Shown: piece after piece, positions 1 through 5,438 of the stretch | Position numbering within the stretch: the first letter of the stretch is position 1 | Layout: every line of letters starts with the position of its first letter | Source: Pontiella sp. | GTDB taxonomy: Bacteria; Verrucomicrobiota; Kiritimatiellia; Kiritimatiellales; Pontiellaceae | Direction: 5' to 3' | Assembly (NCBI GenBank): GCA_029939385.1 | Contig: JAOZSZ010000050.1 | Span: 1-8,537, forward strand | Length of the DNA: 8,537 nt | Program-made: the position numbers and the translations under genes | Notes under the pieces: model-generated | The model's input: only the letters and a program-made list of their open reading frames with translations | What the model was told of the DNA's origin: nothing | The model's database searches: none

Positions 1-61
1 AGTGAGGGCGTGGGGGCGTGGGGCTGGGTGCTAGAGGCTAGTGGCTAGTGGCTAGAAGCTA
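1..61. repeat. Degenerate heptamer tandem repeat at window edge
   Basis: Positions 30-61 read as successive 7-base units GCTAGAG, GCTAGTG, GCTAGTG, GCTAGAA and GCTA. A decayed unit, GCTGGGT, sits at 23-29, and two copies of GGGCGTGG lie at 6-21. The array starts at or beyond the left edge, so its full length is unknown. It ends 15 bases downstream of the comEC-like stop codon. Short heptamer tandem arrays are common in intergenic DNA of some bacterial genomes. No coding or RNA role is visible. Confidence 0.75.
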
Positions 62-76
62 CACCAATTGGCTCGA

Positions 77-1639
77 TTAAAAAAGGAAGCTCCAGATGAT
101 GGCGAGTGCAATAAAGGATAAGGATTGAAGGCGCTGTTGTGGGGTGCGGGCGTGCACAAAAAAGCGGAGCCAACCCAGATACCAAAAGAATACGGCCCAT
201 AAGGGGAGTGCGGTCACTTGTTGATGTGCCCCGGGAAGGTTGGCCAAGGTGTTCACCGTAATGAGCAGGCCCTGAATGAATACTCCGGCGGCATGATTAA
301 AGATTTCGGAGGCGACGGGGAGTAGAATGGAGAGCCACCCGGAGAGGACGACACAGAAGGTGAGCGGAACAACGATCAAGTTGCCGAGGAGGGATACGGG
401 CGAAAAGGATCCAAAAAATAGAGCCGTTATAGGCACCGAAGCAATAAAGGCGGCCACCGAAGTGATGATGAGCGATGCGACATAGGCCCAAACCGTACGC
501 ACCCAGCCTTCGCCGCGATGAATGAATCGCTTTGGAACCACGGCAAAAGCCATCACTAAAAAACTGACCACGGTAAAGGAGAAGAGAAAGCCGGCGGAGA
601 GGATTTCTAAGGGGTTTAAAAAGAGGAGCAGCAGAGCGGCAAATGCAATGGCGGTAGGGACGTCGGGCTTGCGATGAAAAAAGGGGGAGAGAAAATAGAC
701 GGCGGCCATGGTGAAGGCTCGCAGTGCACTGGATTTCATGCCGGTGGATATGACATAGATTAATAGTAGAGGTAAGAGCCAAATTCCCCAGCGGTCGCGG
801 GAAATACCGAGTGTTTTTAGGCCAATGGTAATCAGCAAACCGAGCATGCCAACATGGAGCCCGGAAATGGCAAAAATATGCAGGGTTCCTGTGCGCATGA
901 ACGATTGATATATTTCGGGAGGAATGGCTTTTCGATACCCGAGTAGCAAGGCCTTGAGTACGGCGAGCTGGTCGGGATGATTTTCCATGCCTATAGATAA
1001 ACGTGCCGCCGCTTTTTCCCGCAACCGCTGTCCAGCGATGATGGGCGAAAAAGCGCAGGGTTCTGATAGAAGGGCCCCATTGTTGGAAGCTATGAGCATG
1101 ATGGGATCCCCCATTGGGAAGTCGTGCTTACAAAGCTCTCCCCAAAAATGAATCCGCTCTCCCTGATGAAAGGATTCCTCGGGAGAAGCGCCCGAAATAC
1201 GGATTTGAATGCGGCCGCGCGTCCGTACCCAATCGATCGAGGTTTTTAATCCCTCACAATGGAGCGGGAAAACCCAGGTTCCTCGCCCGCCGGAGCGGTA
1301 GGTATAGAACTCGGCCGCGCCTGCTACACGCCCAATGAGCTGCACCTTTTTAAGGGGAAGCTGCGGCTGAATCTGGTTGATCTCAACTTCGGACCCAGCA
1401 GAGGCCCCGAGTATAAAACGGCAGGCGGAAACGAGGGCCACAAAACAAAATATCAATCGCCCGGAAGTTTTGGATCGAAAAAATAGAATCGCGAGCACGC
1501 CATTAAGAAGGGAGGCTCCGAGCAGGAGATGAAAGGAAAAGAGCCCGCTGGAGGCGGCGAGCATCCCCCCTATTGCACTGAGTGCGACACCGATGAGCGG
1601 GCGCCGCAATACTCTGCACGTTTCTAAGTCTATTCGCAT
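77..1639 (-). CDS. comEC: ComEC/Rec2-type DNA uptake channel protein without MBL domain
   Basis: ComEC is the inner-membrane channel through which single-stranded DNA enters during natural transformation. With the ATG at 1639 the protein has 520 residues. The N-terminal part holds hydrophobic segments (about residues 14-78) and a soluble OB-like region (about 95-190, as in DUF4131). The Competence domain follows, with the hallmark HIFAISGLHVGM at about 254-265, SSALRA at about 303-308 and many membrane helices to the end. Full ComEC proteins are usually 700-800 residues and end in a metallo-beta-lactamase domain. Here the stop follows the last hydrophobic stretch, so that domain is absent. 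A TTG start six codons upstream (1657) is possible but has no better ribosome site; neither start has a clear Shine-Dalgarno. The gene is third after the TPR and glycosyltransferase genes. The family call is firm; transformation competence of this organism is inference. Confidence 0.88.
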   Translation of the reverse strand: MRIDLETCRVLRRPLIGVALSAIGGMLAASSGLFSFHLLLGASLLNGVLAILFFRSKTSGRLIFCFVALVSACRFILGASAGSEVEINQIQPQLPLKKVQLIGRVAGAAEFYTYRSGGRGTWVFPLHCEGLKTSIDWVRTRGRIQIRISGASPEESFHQGERIHFWGELCKHDFPMGDPIMLIASNNGALLSEPCAFSPIIAGQRLREKAAARLSIGMENHPDQLAVLKALLLGYRKAIPPEIYQSFMRTGTLHIFAISGLHVGMLGLLITIGLKTLGISRDRWGIWLLPLLLIYVISTGMKSSALRAFTMAAVYFLSPFFHRKPDVPTAIAFAALLLLFLNPLEILSAGFLFSFTVVSFLVMAFAVVPKRFIHRGEGWVRTVWAYVASLIITSVAAFIASVPITALFFGSFSPVSLLGNLIVVPLTFCVVLSGWLSILLPVASEIFNHAAGVFIQGLLITVNTLANLPGAHQQVTALPLWAVFFWYLGWLRFFVHARTPQQRLQSLSFIALAIIWSFLF

Positions 1640-1662
1640 ACTTTGCGAATATAACAAAGTAT
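1638..1662. promoter_or_regulatory. Perfect 8-base inverted repeat over comEC start
   Basis: ATACTTTG (1638-1645) and CAAAGTAT (1655-1662) are exact reverse complements separated by 9 bases. The left arm includes part of the comEC ATG. A further ACAAAG copy at 1674-1679 lies 20 bases (about two helix turns) from the ACAAAG at 1654-1659. It could be a protein-binding operator, or an mRNA hairpin that partly hides the start codon. The repeat is seen directly; its function is inferred. Confidence 0.4.
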
Positions 1663-1677
1663 TCTTTATAAGTACAA
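1648..1677 (-). promoter_or_regulatory. Possible comEC promoter, near-leaderless
   Basis: On the minus strand TTGTAC (1677-1672) is followed after 18 bases by TATATT (1653-1648), a 5/6 match to the -10 consensus. The -35 match is weak (3/6). Transcription would begin at about 1641, only a couple of bases before the ATG at 1639. That would fit the lack of a Shine-Dalgarno sequence. This is a prediction from hexamer matching only. Confidence 0.25.
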
Positions 1678-1716
1678 AGCGTTCTGATGCTCAAAATACT
1701 AAGGCGCGGCGCACGT

Positions 1717-2838
1717 CTACTCTGGATTAAAAAGAGAGTGATACGCCATTCGGACTTTATGCTTAAAGCTGGAATAGGTGTAGCGCGCAGCAACGAGCTG
1801 TTGCCCTTCGGTGGCAATGGCCTGTGAAAAGAGCGGCTCCTTAATCACACGAAGGAGTCCTTCGGCTATGGATTCTGAATTGGAAAGAACGCGCACGGTA
1901 GTTTTTTCGGTGAGCAGTTCGTCGTAGGCTTTGTTGTGAATCGTCACGAGCGGTGCTCCCGCGTGAAGAAGCGTATAGACCTGAGGATGGATGTAGTGAT
2001 CCCCCCCCTGCGGAAGCAGTAAAATAGCATCCGCAATATTTAATGCAGAAAGAAAGGTTTCAGGTTTCTGGTCCGAAAGAAAGATACACTGATCGATAAT
2101 ATCCAAATTGGTTGCCATCTTTTTGGCCGGGTCGCATCGATTTCCTTTAAAGAAGAAAAGGGTCTCTGGAACCACATCGATCACCTTGCGTACCGCCATG
2201 AGTAGCGTGCGAAAGCTAACCGTATCCTTCGGGAGAACACAACAAACCACCACCGAATCCCGCCGCTTCCCGAATGATTTTAATAAATCGGTTTTCCCTA
2301 TATCCTGCCGTGCATAGAGTGGCTGAACGGGAACGTCCTCTAACTGCAACACCGGAGCCTCTTTCTCCATAGTATGAAGATCCAGGGTGAGCGCAGAGCA
2401 CGGGGAAAAAATGATTGAAGCACGATCCAAGGCGTTGCGTTCTATCCGTCGATAATGCTTAGAAAAAAGGGTCCTAAATTTAGAAGTTCCCCCCTCTCTT
2501 TTACGCGTGAAACATTGAGCGGCATCGTAGACCAGCGGTAGTTTTTTCCAGCGGCTAAGTTGTGTAGCAAAGAATACCGCTTGATCAATCGCATGAATGG
2601 CATCGTAAGAACCCCGCCCAACGGCATGAAGGCAACGCCTATAGACCGTAGCACGACAGCAGGGTTTGTCGTCATTCCCACTCAAAACACGGATATATGA
2701 ATGCGAAGGAAGATGAACGTGCGGAGCCACAAGATCGACGTGATGGCCGGCATCTGCCAAGGCATTGAGCATGGCCACTGTGCGGACACTTTCGCCGCAC
2801 AATGATACTTCTGCATACGATATGAATAATATATTCAT
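1717..2838 (-). CDS. Glycosyltransferase-like protein, GT-B fold, GT4-type
   Basis: This 373-residue soluble protein has the two-domain layout of GT-B glycosyltransferases, which move sugars from nucleotide-sugar donors. The N-terminal Rossmann domain starts with MNILFISY and includes LADAGHHVDLVAP (27-39) and YDAIHAID (78-85). The C-terminal domain contains a donor-site-like stretch: ADAILLLP (269-276), HPQVYTLLHAGAPLVTI (284-300), then LTEKTTVRV. The usual GT4 glycine-rich loop near residue 15 is replaced by CGESVRT, and the acidic residue expected before LLHAGAPLV is missing. It may therefore use an altered donor or be a non-catalytic relative. It begins 18 bases after the TPR stop codon, with no obvious Shine-Dalgarno, suggesting coupled translation. 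The acceptor and donor cannot be told from sequence; a role in envelope or exopolysaccharide glycosylation is a guess. Confidence 0.72.
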   Translation of the reverse strand: MNILFISYAEVSLCGESVRTVAMLNALADAGHHVDLVAPHVHLPSHSYIRVLSGNDDKPCCRATVYRRCLHAVGRGSYDAIHAIDQAVFFATQLSRWKKLPLVYDAAQCFTRKREGGTSKFRTLFSKHYRRIERNALDRASIIFSPCSALTLDLHTMEKEAPVLQLEDVPVQPLYARQDIGKTDLLKSFGKRRDSVVVCCVLPKDTVSFRTLLMAVRKVIDVVPETLFFFKGNRCDPAKKMATNLDIIDQCIFLSDQKPETFLSALNIADAILLLPQGGDHYIHPQVYTLLHAGAPLVTIHNKAYDELLTEKTTVRVLSNSESIAEGLLRVIKEPLFSQAIATEGQQLVAARYTYSSFKHKVRMAYHSLFNPE

Positions 2839-2856
2839 AATCAGGAGAAATTAACC

Positions 2857-4134
2857 CTATCGCTTCGGCGAGAGCAATTCGCCACTTGAATCTTTTGCAC
2901 CGGGCATTTCCAATTGTGGCCCAACATCTAATTTTTTACTCCCTGCGGCCTCCGCATCCTGCGCCATCGCTTTGATCCACTCCCGAGATTTATCTCCTGC
3001 AATGCGGGTTGTAAAAACTTGAAAGACTCGATCTTCGCGAATGGGGTCGAACTGAGGACTTTTAATCCATCCAAGAATAGAGTTTATCCCAAAAAGCTGT
3101 GCCGCGCGGGACAACATTTTAACGGTGTCCTGAGTCTGAAAAAGCTGTGCATCACAAATCGAAATCTGCTTGTAATAACGCTGATTTCGGTAGTCTATTT
3201 CTCGTAGTTTATTCAGAACAACCAACGCCTTTTCAAACTGCTGAAGATGCATATAGGCCGCCGCCTGATTTTCTAAGGCCAAAACATCCTTCGGAGTTTG
3301 GCTCAATACTTTAGCGTAAGAGAGGACCGCGTCTTTAAAATTTTCCTGGCTATACAAGGCATTCGCCAGATAACGCTGAATATCGACATCAAACATATTC
3401 TGATCCAGATACCACTCGGCCATATATTTTACCGCGGCATCATCCCCTAATGCATCCAAACTCTGAATCAAACATTTCTGAACGTCCTGCTTAGAGGGAT
3501 CAATACTCAATAAACGAATATAAGCATTCACGGCTTCCACATAATTTTCTTGGGTATAATACAACCGACTCAAACGCTCAAGTGCGCCCCTATGCGTGGG
3601 ATTAAGCCGTAATGCATCCTGACATTGTTCAATCGCCTGATCATAAATATTACGCTGAAGCAAGGTGTCGGCCGAACGCACCAGCCGATCGGCTTTTTTC
3701 CATAACTCAACTCGTTCTGCAAATTTTTCACGCGACGTCTGATCCTGAATATCAAAATCTTCAACGAGGACGACTTCCTGCAAAACGGGAGATTGTTTAA
3801 TGACGTCCATATGATCGAGCCAAACGCTTTCTTCATATAGACCAATTCCTTTCCGAAGCATGAAAAATGTAATCCCCAATACTAGGATCATAACCCCCAC
3901 TTTTAGAATGGCGAGGAGTGCTAATTTCTCGCGAGGATCCATCTTTTCCTCTCGCCGTCCACCCAGAATGGCCTGATGCCGGTCGGTTTTACGCACACGC
4001 TGAGAATTCGAAAGTCCTGTATCATCATTAAGCGGCGCTTCGGTCGGATTAGAGGTATAAAACTCACTCCCCGAAGGGAGACGTTCAAACCCGCCCCCGT
4101 CACGCTTCGACCTATTTTTGTTCTTTTTTATCAT
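2857..4134 (-). CDS. Membrane-anchored TPR-repeat protein
   Basis: This 425-residue protein has a basic, polar N-terminal tail (1-70), one transmembrane helix (about 71-93) and a soluble tetratricopeptide-repeat region. Repeats are recognisable at about 149-181 (ending DQAIEQCQDALRLNPT), 182-214 (ENYVEAVNAYIRLLSIDPS), 252-281 (ENFKDAVLSYAKVLSQTP) and 284-315 (QQFEKALVVLNKLREIDY). A segment with SPQFDPIREDRVFQ (359-372) follows, a pattern common after TPRs, and then a polar tail. TPRs bind other proteins, so this is probably an inner-membrane scaffold; no enzyme motif is seen. Two starts compete. The ATG at 4134 has AAAAGG only one base away. The ATG at 3942 (361 residues, helix at the extreme N-terminus) has a well-spaced GAGAGGA. 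The longer form is listed because the ORF stays open. The gene heads the likely TPR-glycosyltransferase(-comEC) operon. Confidence 0.75.
   Translation of the reverse strand: MIKKNKNRSKRDGGGFERLPSGSEFYTSNPTEAPLNDDTGLSNSQRVRKTDRHQAILGGRREEKMDPREKLALLAILKVGVMILVLGITFFMLRKGIGLYEESVWLDHMDVIKQSPVLQEVVLVEDFDIQDQTSREKFAERVELWKKADRLVRSADTLLQRNIYDQAIEQCQDALRLNPTHRGALERLSRLYYTQENYVEAVNAYIRLLSIDPSKQDVQKCLIQSLDALGDDAAVKYMAEWYLDQNMFDVDIQRYLANALYSQENFKDAVLSYAKVLSQTPKDVLALENQAAAYMHLQQFEKALVVLNKLREIDYRNQRYYKQISICDAQLFQTQDTVKMLSRAAQLFGINSILGWIKSPQFDPIREDRVFQVFTTRIAGDKSREWIKAMAQDAEAAGSKKLDVGPQLEMPGAKDSSGELLSPKR
3940..3953 (-). promoter_or_regulatory. Strong ribosome site before alternative TPR start
   Basis: On the minus strand GAGAGGA ends four bases before an in-frame ATG (3942-3940). 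This is a better ribosome site than that of the upstream ATG at 4134. It could set the true start, giving 361 residues with the membrane helix at about residues 7-29, or provide a second shorter product. Confidence 0.4.
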
Positions 4135-4197
4135 ACCTTTTAACTATTTGGTTATCTAGCAACCGCCATGAACACGCTTTCATTAACAAAAGATTGC

Positions 4198-4226
4198 AGT
4201 ATTATTCGCGGGAGGTTAAGTGTCAA
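4198..4226 (-). promoter_or_regulatory. Sigma70-type promoter for the TPR operon
   Basis: On the minus strand a consensus -35 TTGACA (4226-4221) is followed by a 17-base spacer and AATACT (4203-4198), a 4/6 match to TATAAT. Transcription would start near 4191, leaving about 57 bases of leader before the ATG at 4134. The tandem AAGTGT copies at 4218-4223 and 4225-4230 overlap the -35 region. Confidence 0.55.
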
Positions 4227-4268
4227 GTGTTGCTCTAGAAAGGTAAAATCAAATTTGAGAGATAGAAT

Positions 4269-4475
4269 ATGGTGGAATTTATCGTATTATTTATAACGGC
4301 ACTGATTCTTATAGGAATTCCATTAGGGATTCTGGCCTTAATTAATGGGCTACGAAAACAGCAACCGGGTTGCGCTGGAAACCATGACTGCGTGGTTTTC
4401 AACGGGGAGCGAATCACATGCCCATCGTGCGACTTACGCGAACACCAGGCCGCCTCACTCGCGAACAAAAAGTAG
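4269..4475 (+). CDS. Small Cys-rich membrane protein, possibly NqrM-like (DUF539)
   Basis: This is a 68-residue protein with one hydrophobic helix (about 3-27) followed by RK and a short soluble tail with four cysteines: C35, C41, C51 and C54, the last two as CPSC. The helix plus four-cysteine tail recalls NqrM, an iron-binding factor needed to assemble the Fe-S centre of Na+-translocating NADH:quinone reductase. The classical GSCGGL is only loosely matched by PGCAG, and CPSC stands in for the second cysteine cluster. Another small metal- or Fe-S-handling membrane protein, such as one linked to FeoB, is also possible. A weak ribosome site, GAGAG, precedes the ATG by several bases. TAAAAT at 4244-4249 could be a -10 element, but no convincing -35 is seen. 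It is convergent with fur, 17 bases away. No nqr gene lies in the window to test the link. Confidence 0.55.
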   Translation: MVEFIVLFITALILIGIPLGILALINGLRKQQPGCAGNHDCVVFNGERITCPSCDLREHQAASLANKK

Positions 4476-4492
4476 ACATCCCTCCTTCTGTT

Positions 4493-5005
4493 TCAAGGAA
4501 GCGATTCTTCGGTTGCTTCCTTCTCTATTGCACAACATTTTTGGCAGACCCCAAAGACGACGATCCGATGCGTCCGTTCTTTAAAGTTATGTTTTTTGCA
4601 CGCATCCGCAATGTGTTGCACAATCCCTTCTTCCATAAATTCAATAAATTCACCGCAAACATCGCAAATCATATGCTCATGTTTGGGATGATTAAACGTA
4701 TGCTCATAATGCGCGTGCACATCCGTATCGCGAATCACCCGCACAAATCCAGCCTCTTCCATTAAGGCCAACGTACGATAAACCGTTCCACGGCTAACAT
4801 GATTCGGCCCACTCGAAAGCTGAGTCGCCAGATCGTCTGCACAAAAATGGTCATGGCGGGAAAAGACCTGAGTCAGCACAATCCGGCGGGCCTGCGTGAC
4901 CCGGGCCTGTTTATTCTTAAGAAAAGCTACAAATAACGGCCATGCTTCAGCAACGGACTCCCGTACCTCTTTTTCAAAATCCTGTTCTTCACCCATATGA
5001 TTCAT
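4493..5005 (-). CDS. fur: Fur-family metal-dependent transcription regulator
   Basis: This family represses or activates iron-uptake and Fe-S or stress genes as a metal-loaded dimer. The ATG at 5005 gives 170 residues, somewhat longer than typical Fur (about 140-150) because of a polar N-terminus. The winged-helix DNA-binding domain spans about 30-91, with recognition helix SRGTVYRTLALMEEAGFV (71-88). Metal-site residues include H51/H53, a cluster HAHYEHTFNHPKHEH (97-111) and Zn-type pairs C114/C117 and C154/C157. The position equal to Asp104 of PerR is Glu here (GEFIEF, E122), favouring iron-sensing Fur over peroxide-sensing PerR. An ORF extends upstream to a TTG at 5077, but that stretch is AT-rich promoter DNA. 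AAAGGA lies 12 bases upstream of the chosen ATG, and a second ATG at 4996 is possible. The gene is divergent from a ferredoxin. Zur or another metal specificity cannot be excluded. Confidence 0.88.
   Translation of the reverse strand: MNHMGEEQDFEKEVRESVAEAWPLFVAFLKNKQARVTQARRIVLTQVFSRHDHFCADDLATQLSSGPNHVSRGTVYRTLALMEEAGFVRVIRDTDVHAHYEHTFNHPKHEHMICDVCGEFIEFMEEGIVQHIADACKKHNFKERTHRIVVFGVCQKCCAIEKEATEESLP
4495..4522. terminator. Hairpin between NqrM-like gene and fur
   Basis: AAGGAAGC (4495-4502) pairs exactly with GCTTCCTT (4515-4522), and the inner bases extend the stem through A-T and G-T pairs to a loop near CTTC. It overlaps the last codons and stop of fur and lies 19 bases past the stop of the small membrane protein. 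The plus-strand tail (TTCTCTATTG) is only moderately T-rich, so it may be a weak plus-strand terminator or an mRNA-stabilising hairpin. Confidence 0.4.
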
Positions 5006-5046
5006 AGTCGCGCCGCATCCTTTGTTTAAATTGAATCTACGTATAA

Positions 5047-5069
5047 ACAAGTATATGCCGTATATTTGT
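5047..5069. promoter_or_regulatory. Imperfect palindrome in fur-ferredoxin intergenic region
   Basis: ACAAGTATA (5047-5055), five bases, then TATATTTGT (5061-5069) form an inverted repeat with 8 of 9 positions paired. On the minus strand TATACT (5055-5050), a 5/6 match to the -10 hexamer, lies inside the left arm, 16 bases after a weak -35 TTGCAG. A repressor bound here would block fur transcription and could also affect the divergent ferredoxin. It does not match the classical Fur-box consensus, so the cognate regulator is uncertain. Confidence 0.4.
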
Positions 5070-5070
5070 G

Positions 5071-5099
5071 CCTGCAATCAAGAATTTTGCTGTTATATT
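5071..5099 (+). promoter_or_regulatory. Possible ferredoxin promoter
   Basis: CTGCAA (5071-5076; 3/6 to the -35 consensus), a 17-base spacer and TATATT (5094-5099; 5/6 to the -10 consensus) are correctly placed upstream of the ferredoxin. The leader would be about 42 bases. The call rests mainly on the -10 match. Confidence 0.3.
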
Positions 5100-5147
5100 C
5101 CGCTGTTTTATTCGAGAAAATATAGAAATAAACTAAGGAGAATGATC

Positions 5148-5318
5148 ATGGCACACGTAATTTCAAGCGAATGTATTTCCTGCGGCGCATGCGAACCCAC
5201 CTGCCCGGTGGAAGCCATCACCCAAGGAGACGACCAGTTTGTAATCAATGCAAAAACTTGCACCGATTGCGGCGCATGCGTTGACTCCTGCCCCGTCGAT
5301 GCTATTTCGGCAAGCTAG
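5148..5318 (+). CDS. 2[4Fe-4S] bacterial-type ferredoxin
   Basis: This is a 56-residue clostridial-type ferredoxin, a small soluble low-potential electron carrier typical of anaerobic metabolism. Two cluster motifs are complete: C9-x2-C12-x2-C15-x3-C19-P and C38-x2-C41-x2-C44-x3-C48-P, each followed by hydrophobic VEAI or VDAI as in this family. The start at 5148 is set by a strong Shine-Dalgarno TAAGGAG (5134-5140), seven bases upstream. An in-frame ATG at 5142 is too close to that site, and the open frame back to 5022 is non-coding promoter DNA. The gene is divergent from fur and ends at a strong terminator, so it is a single-gene transcript. Iron-responsive control through fur is likely but inferred from position only. 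The partner enzyme is not in the window. Confidence 0.95.
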   Translation: MAHVISSECISCGACEPTCPVEAITQGDDQFVINAKTCTDCGACVDSCPVDAISAS

Positions 5319-5338
5319 GCAGAAGCCATACATACACG

Positions 5339-5370
5339 AAAAGAAGCGGCTCTTGAGCCGCTTCTTTTTT
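5339..5370 (+). terminator. Rho-independent terminator of ferredoxin gene
   Basis: A perfect 14-base inverted repeat (5339-5352 with 5355-5368, core AAGCGGCTC/GAGCCGCTT) merges into a run of six T (5365-5370). A GC-rich stem followed by a T-tract on the plus strand, 20 bases after the ferredoxin stop, is the classic form. Confidence 0.92.
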
Positions 5371-5383
5371 GTATATACGATCC

Positions 5384-5414
5384 ATAAAAAAGGGACGGCA
5401 TCCCCCCGTCCCTT
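5384..5414 (-). terminator. Rho-independent terminator of ahcY
   Basis: AAGGGACGG (5390-5398) and CCGTCCCTT (5406-5414) pair perfectly across a 7-base loop. On the minus strand the stem is followed by a T-run (complement of 5386-5391). It sits 24 bases after the ahcY stop and back to back with the ferredoxin terminator. Confidence 0.9.
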
Positions 5415-5438
5415 GTCATTTTTCAGCCTTAAAGAATC

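Noticed and set aside
297..782. 161-codon minus-strand open frame inside comEC
   Set aside because: It lies in another frame of the same strand within a gene with clear ComEC motifs. The product is Arg/His/Leu-rich with no recognisable domain.
4135..4268. Small RNA gene between the TPR gene and the Cys-rich gene
   Set aside because: Only a minus-strand promoter and a short leader can be recognised; no hairpin with a T-tract.
4418..4765. 115-codon plus-strand open frame across the end of fur
   Set aside because: It runs antisense through the conserved Fur metal-binding region and overlaps the small Cys-rich gene; no ribosome site.
5006..5077. N-terminal extension of fur to the TTG at 5077
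   Set aside because: The extra residues are unlike Fur proteins and the DNA is AT-rich with promoter hexamers and a palindrome.
5022..5147. N-terminal extension of the ferredoxin to 5022
   Set aside because: The Shine-Dalgarno at 5134-5140 fixes the start at 5148, and ferredoxins of this type begin right at that residue.
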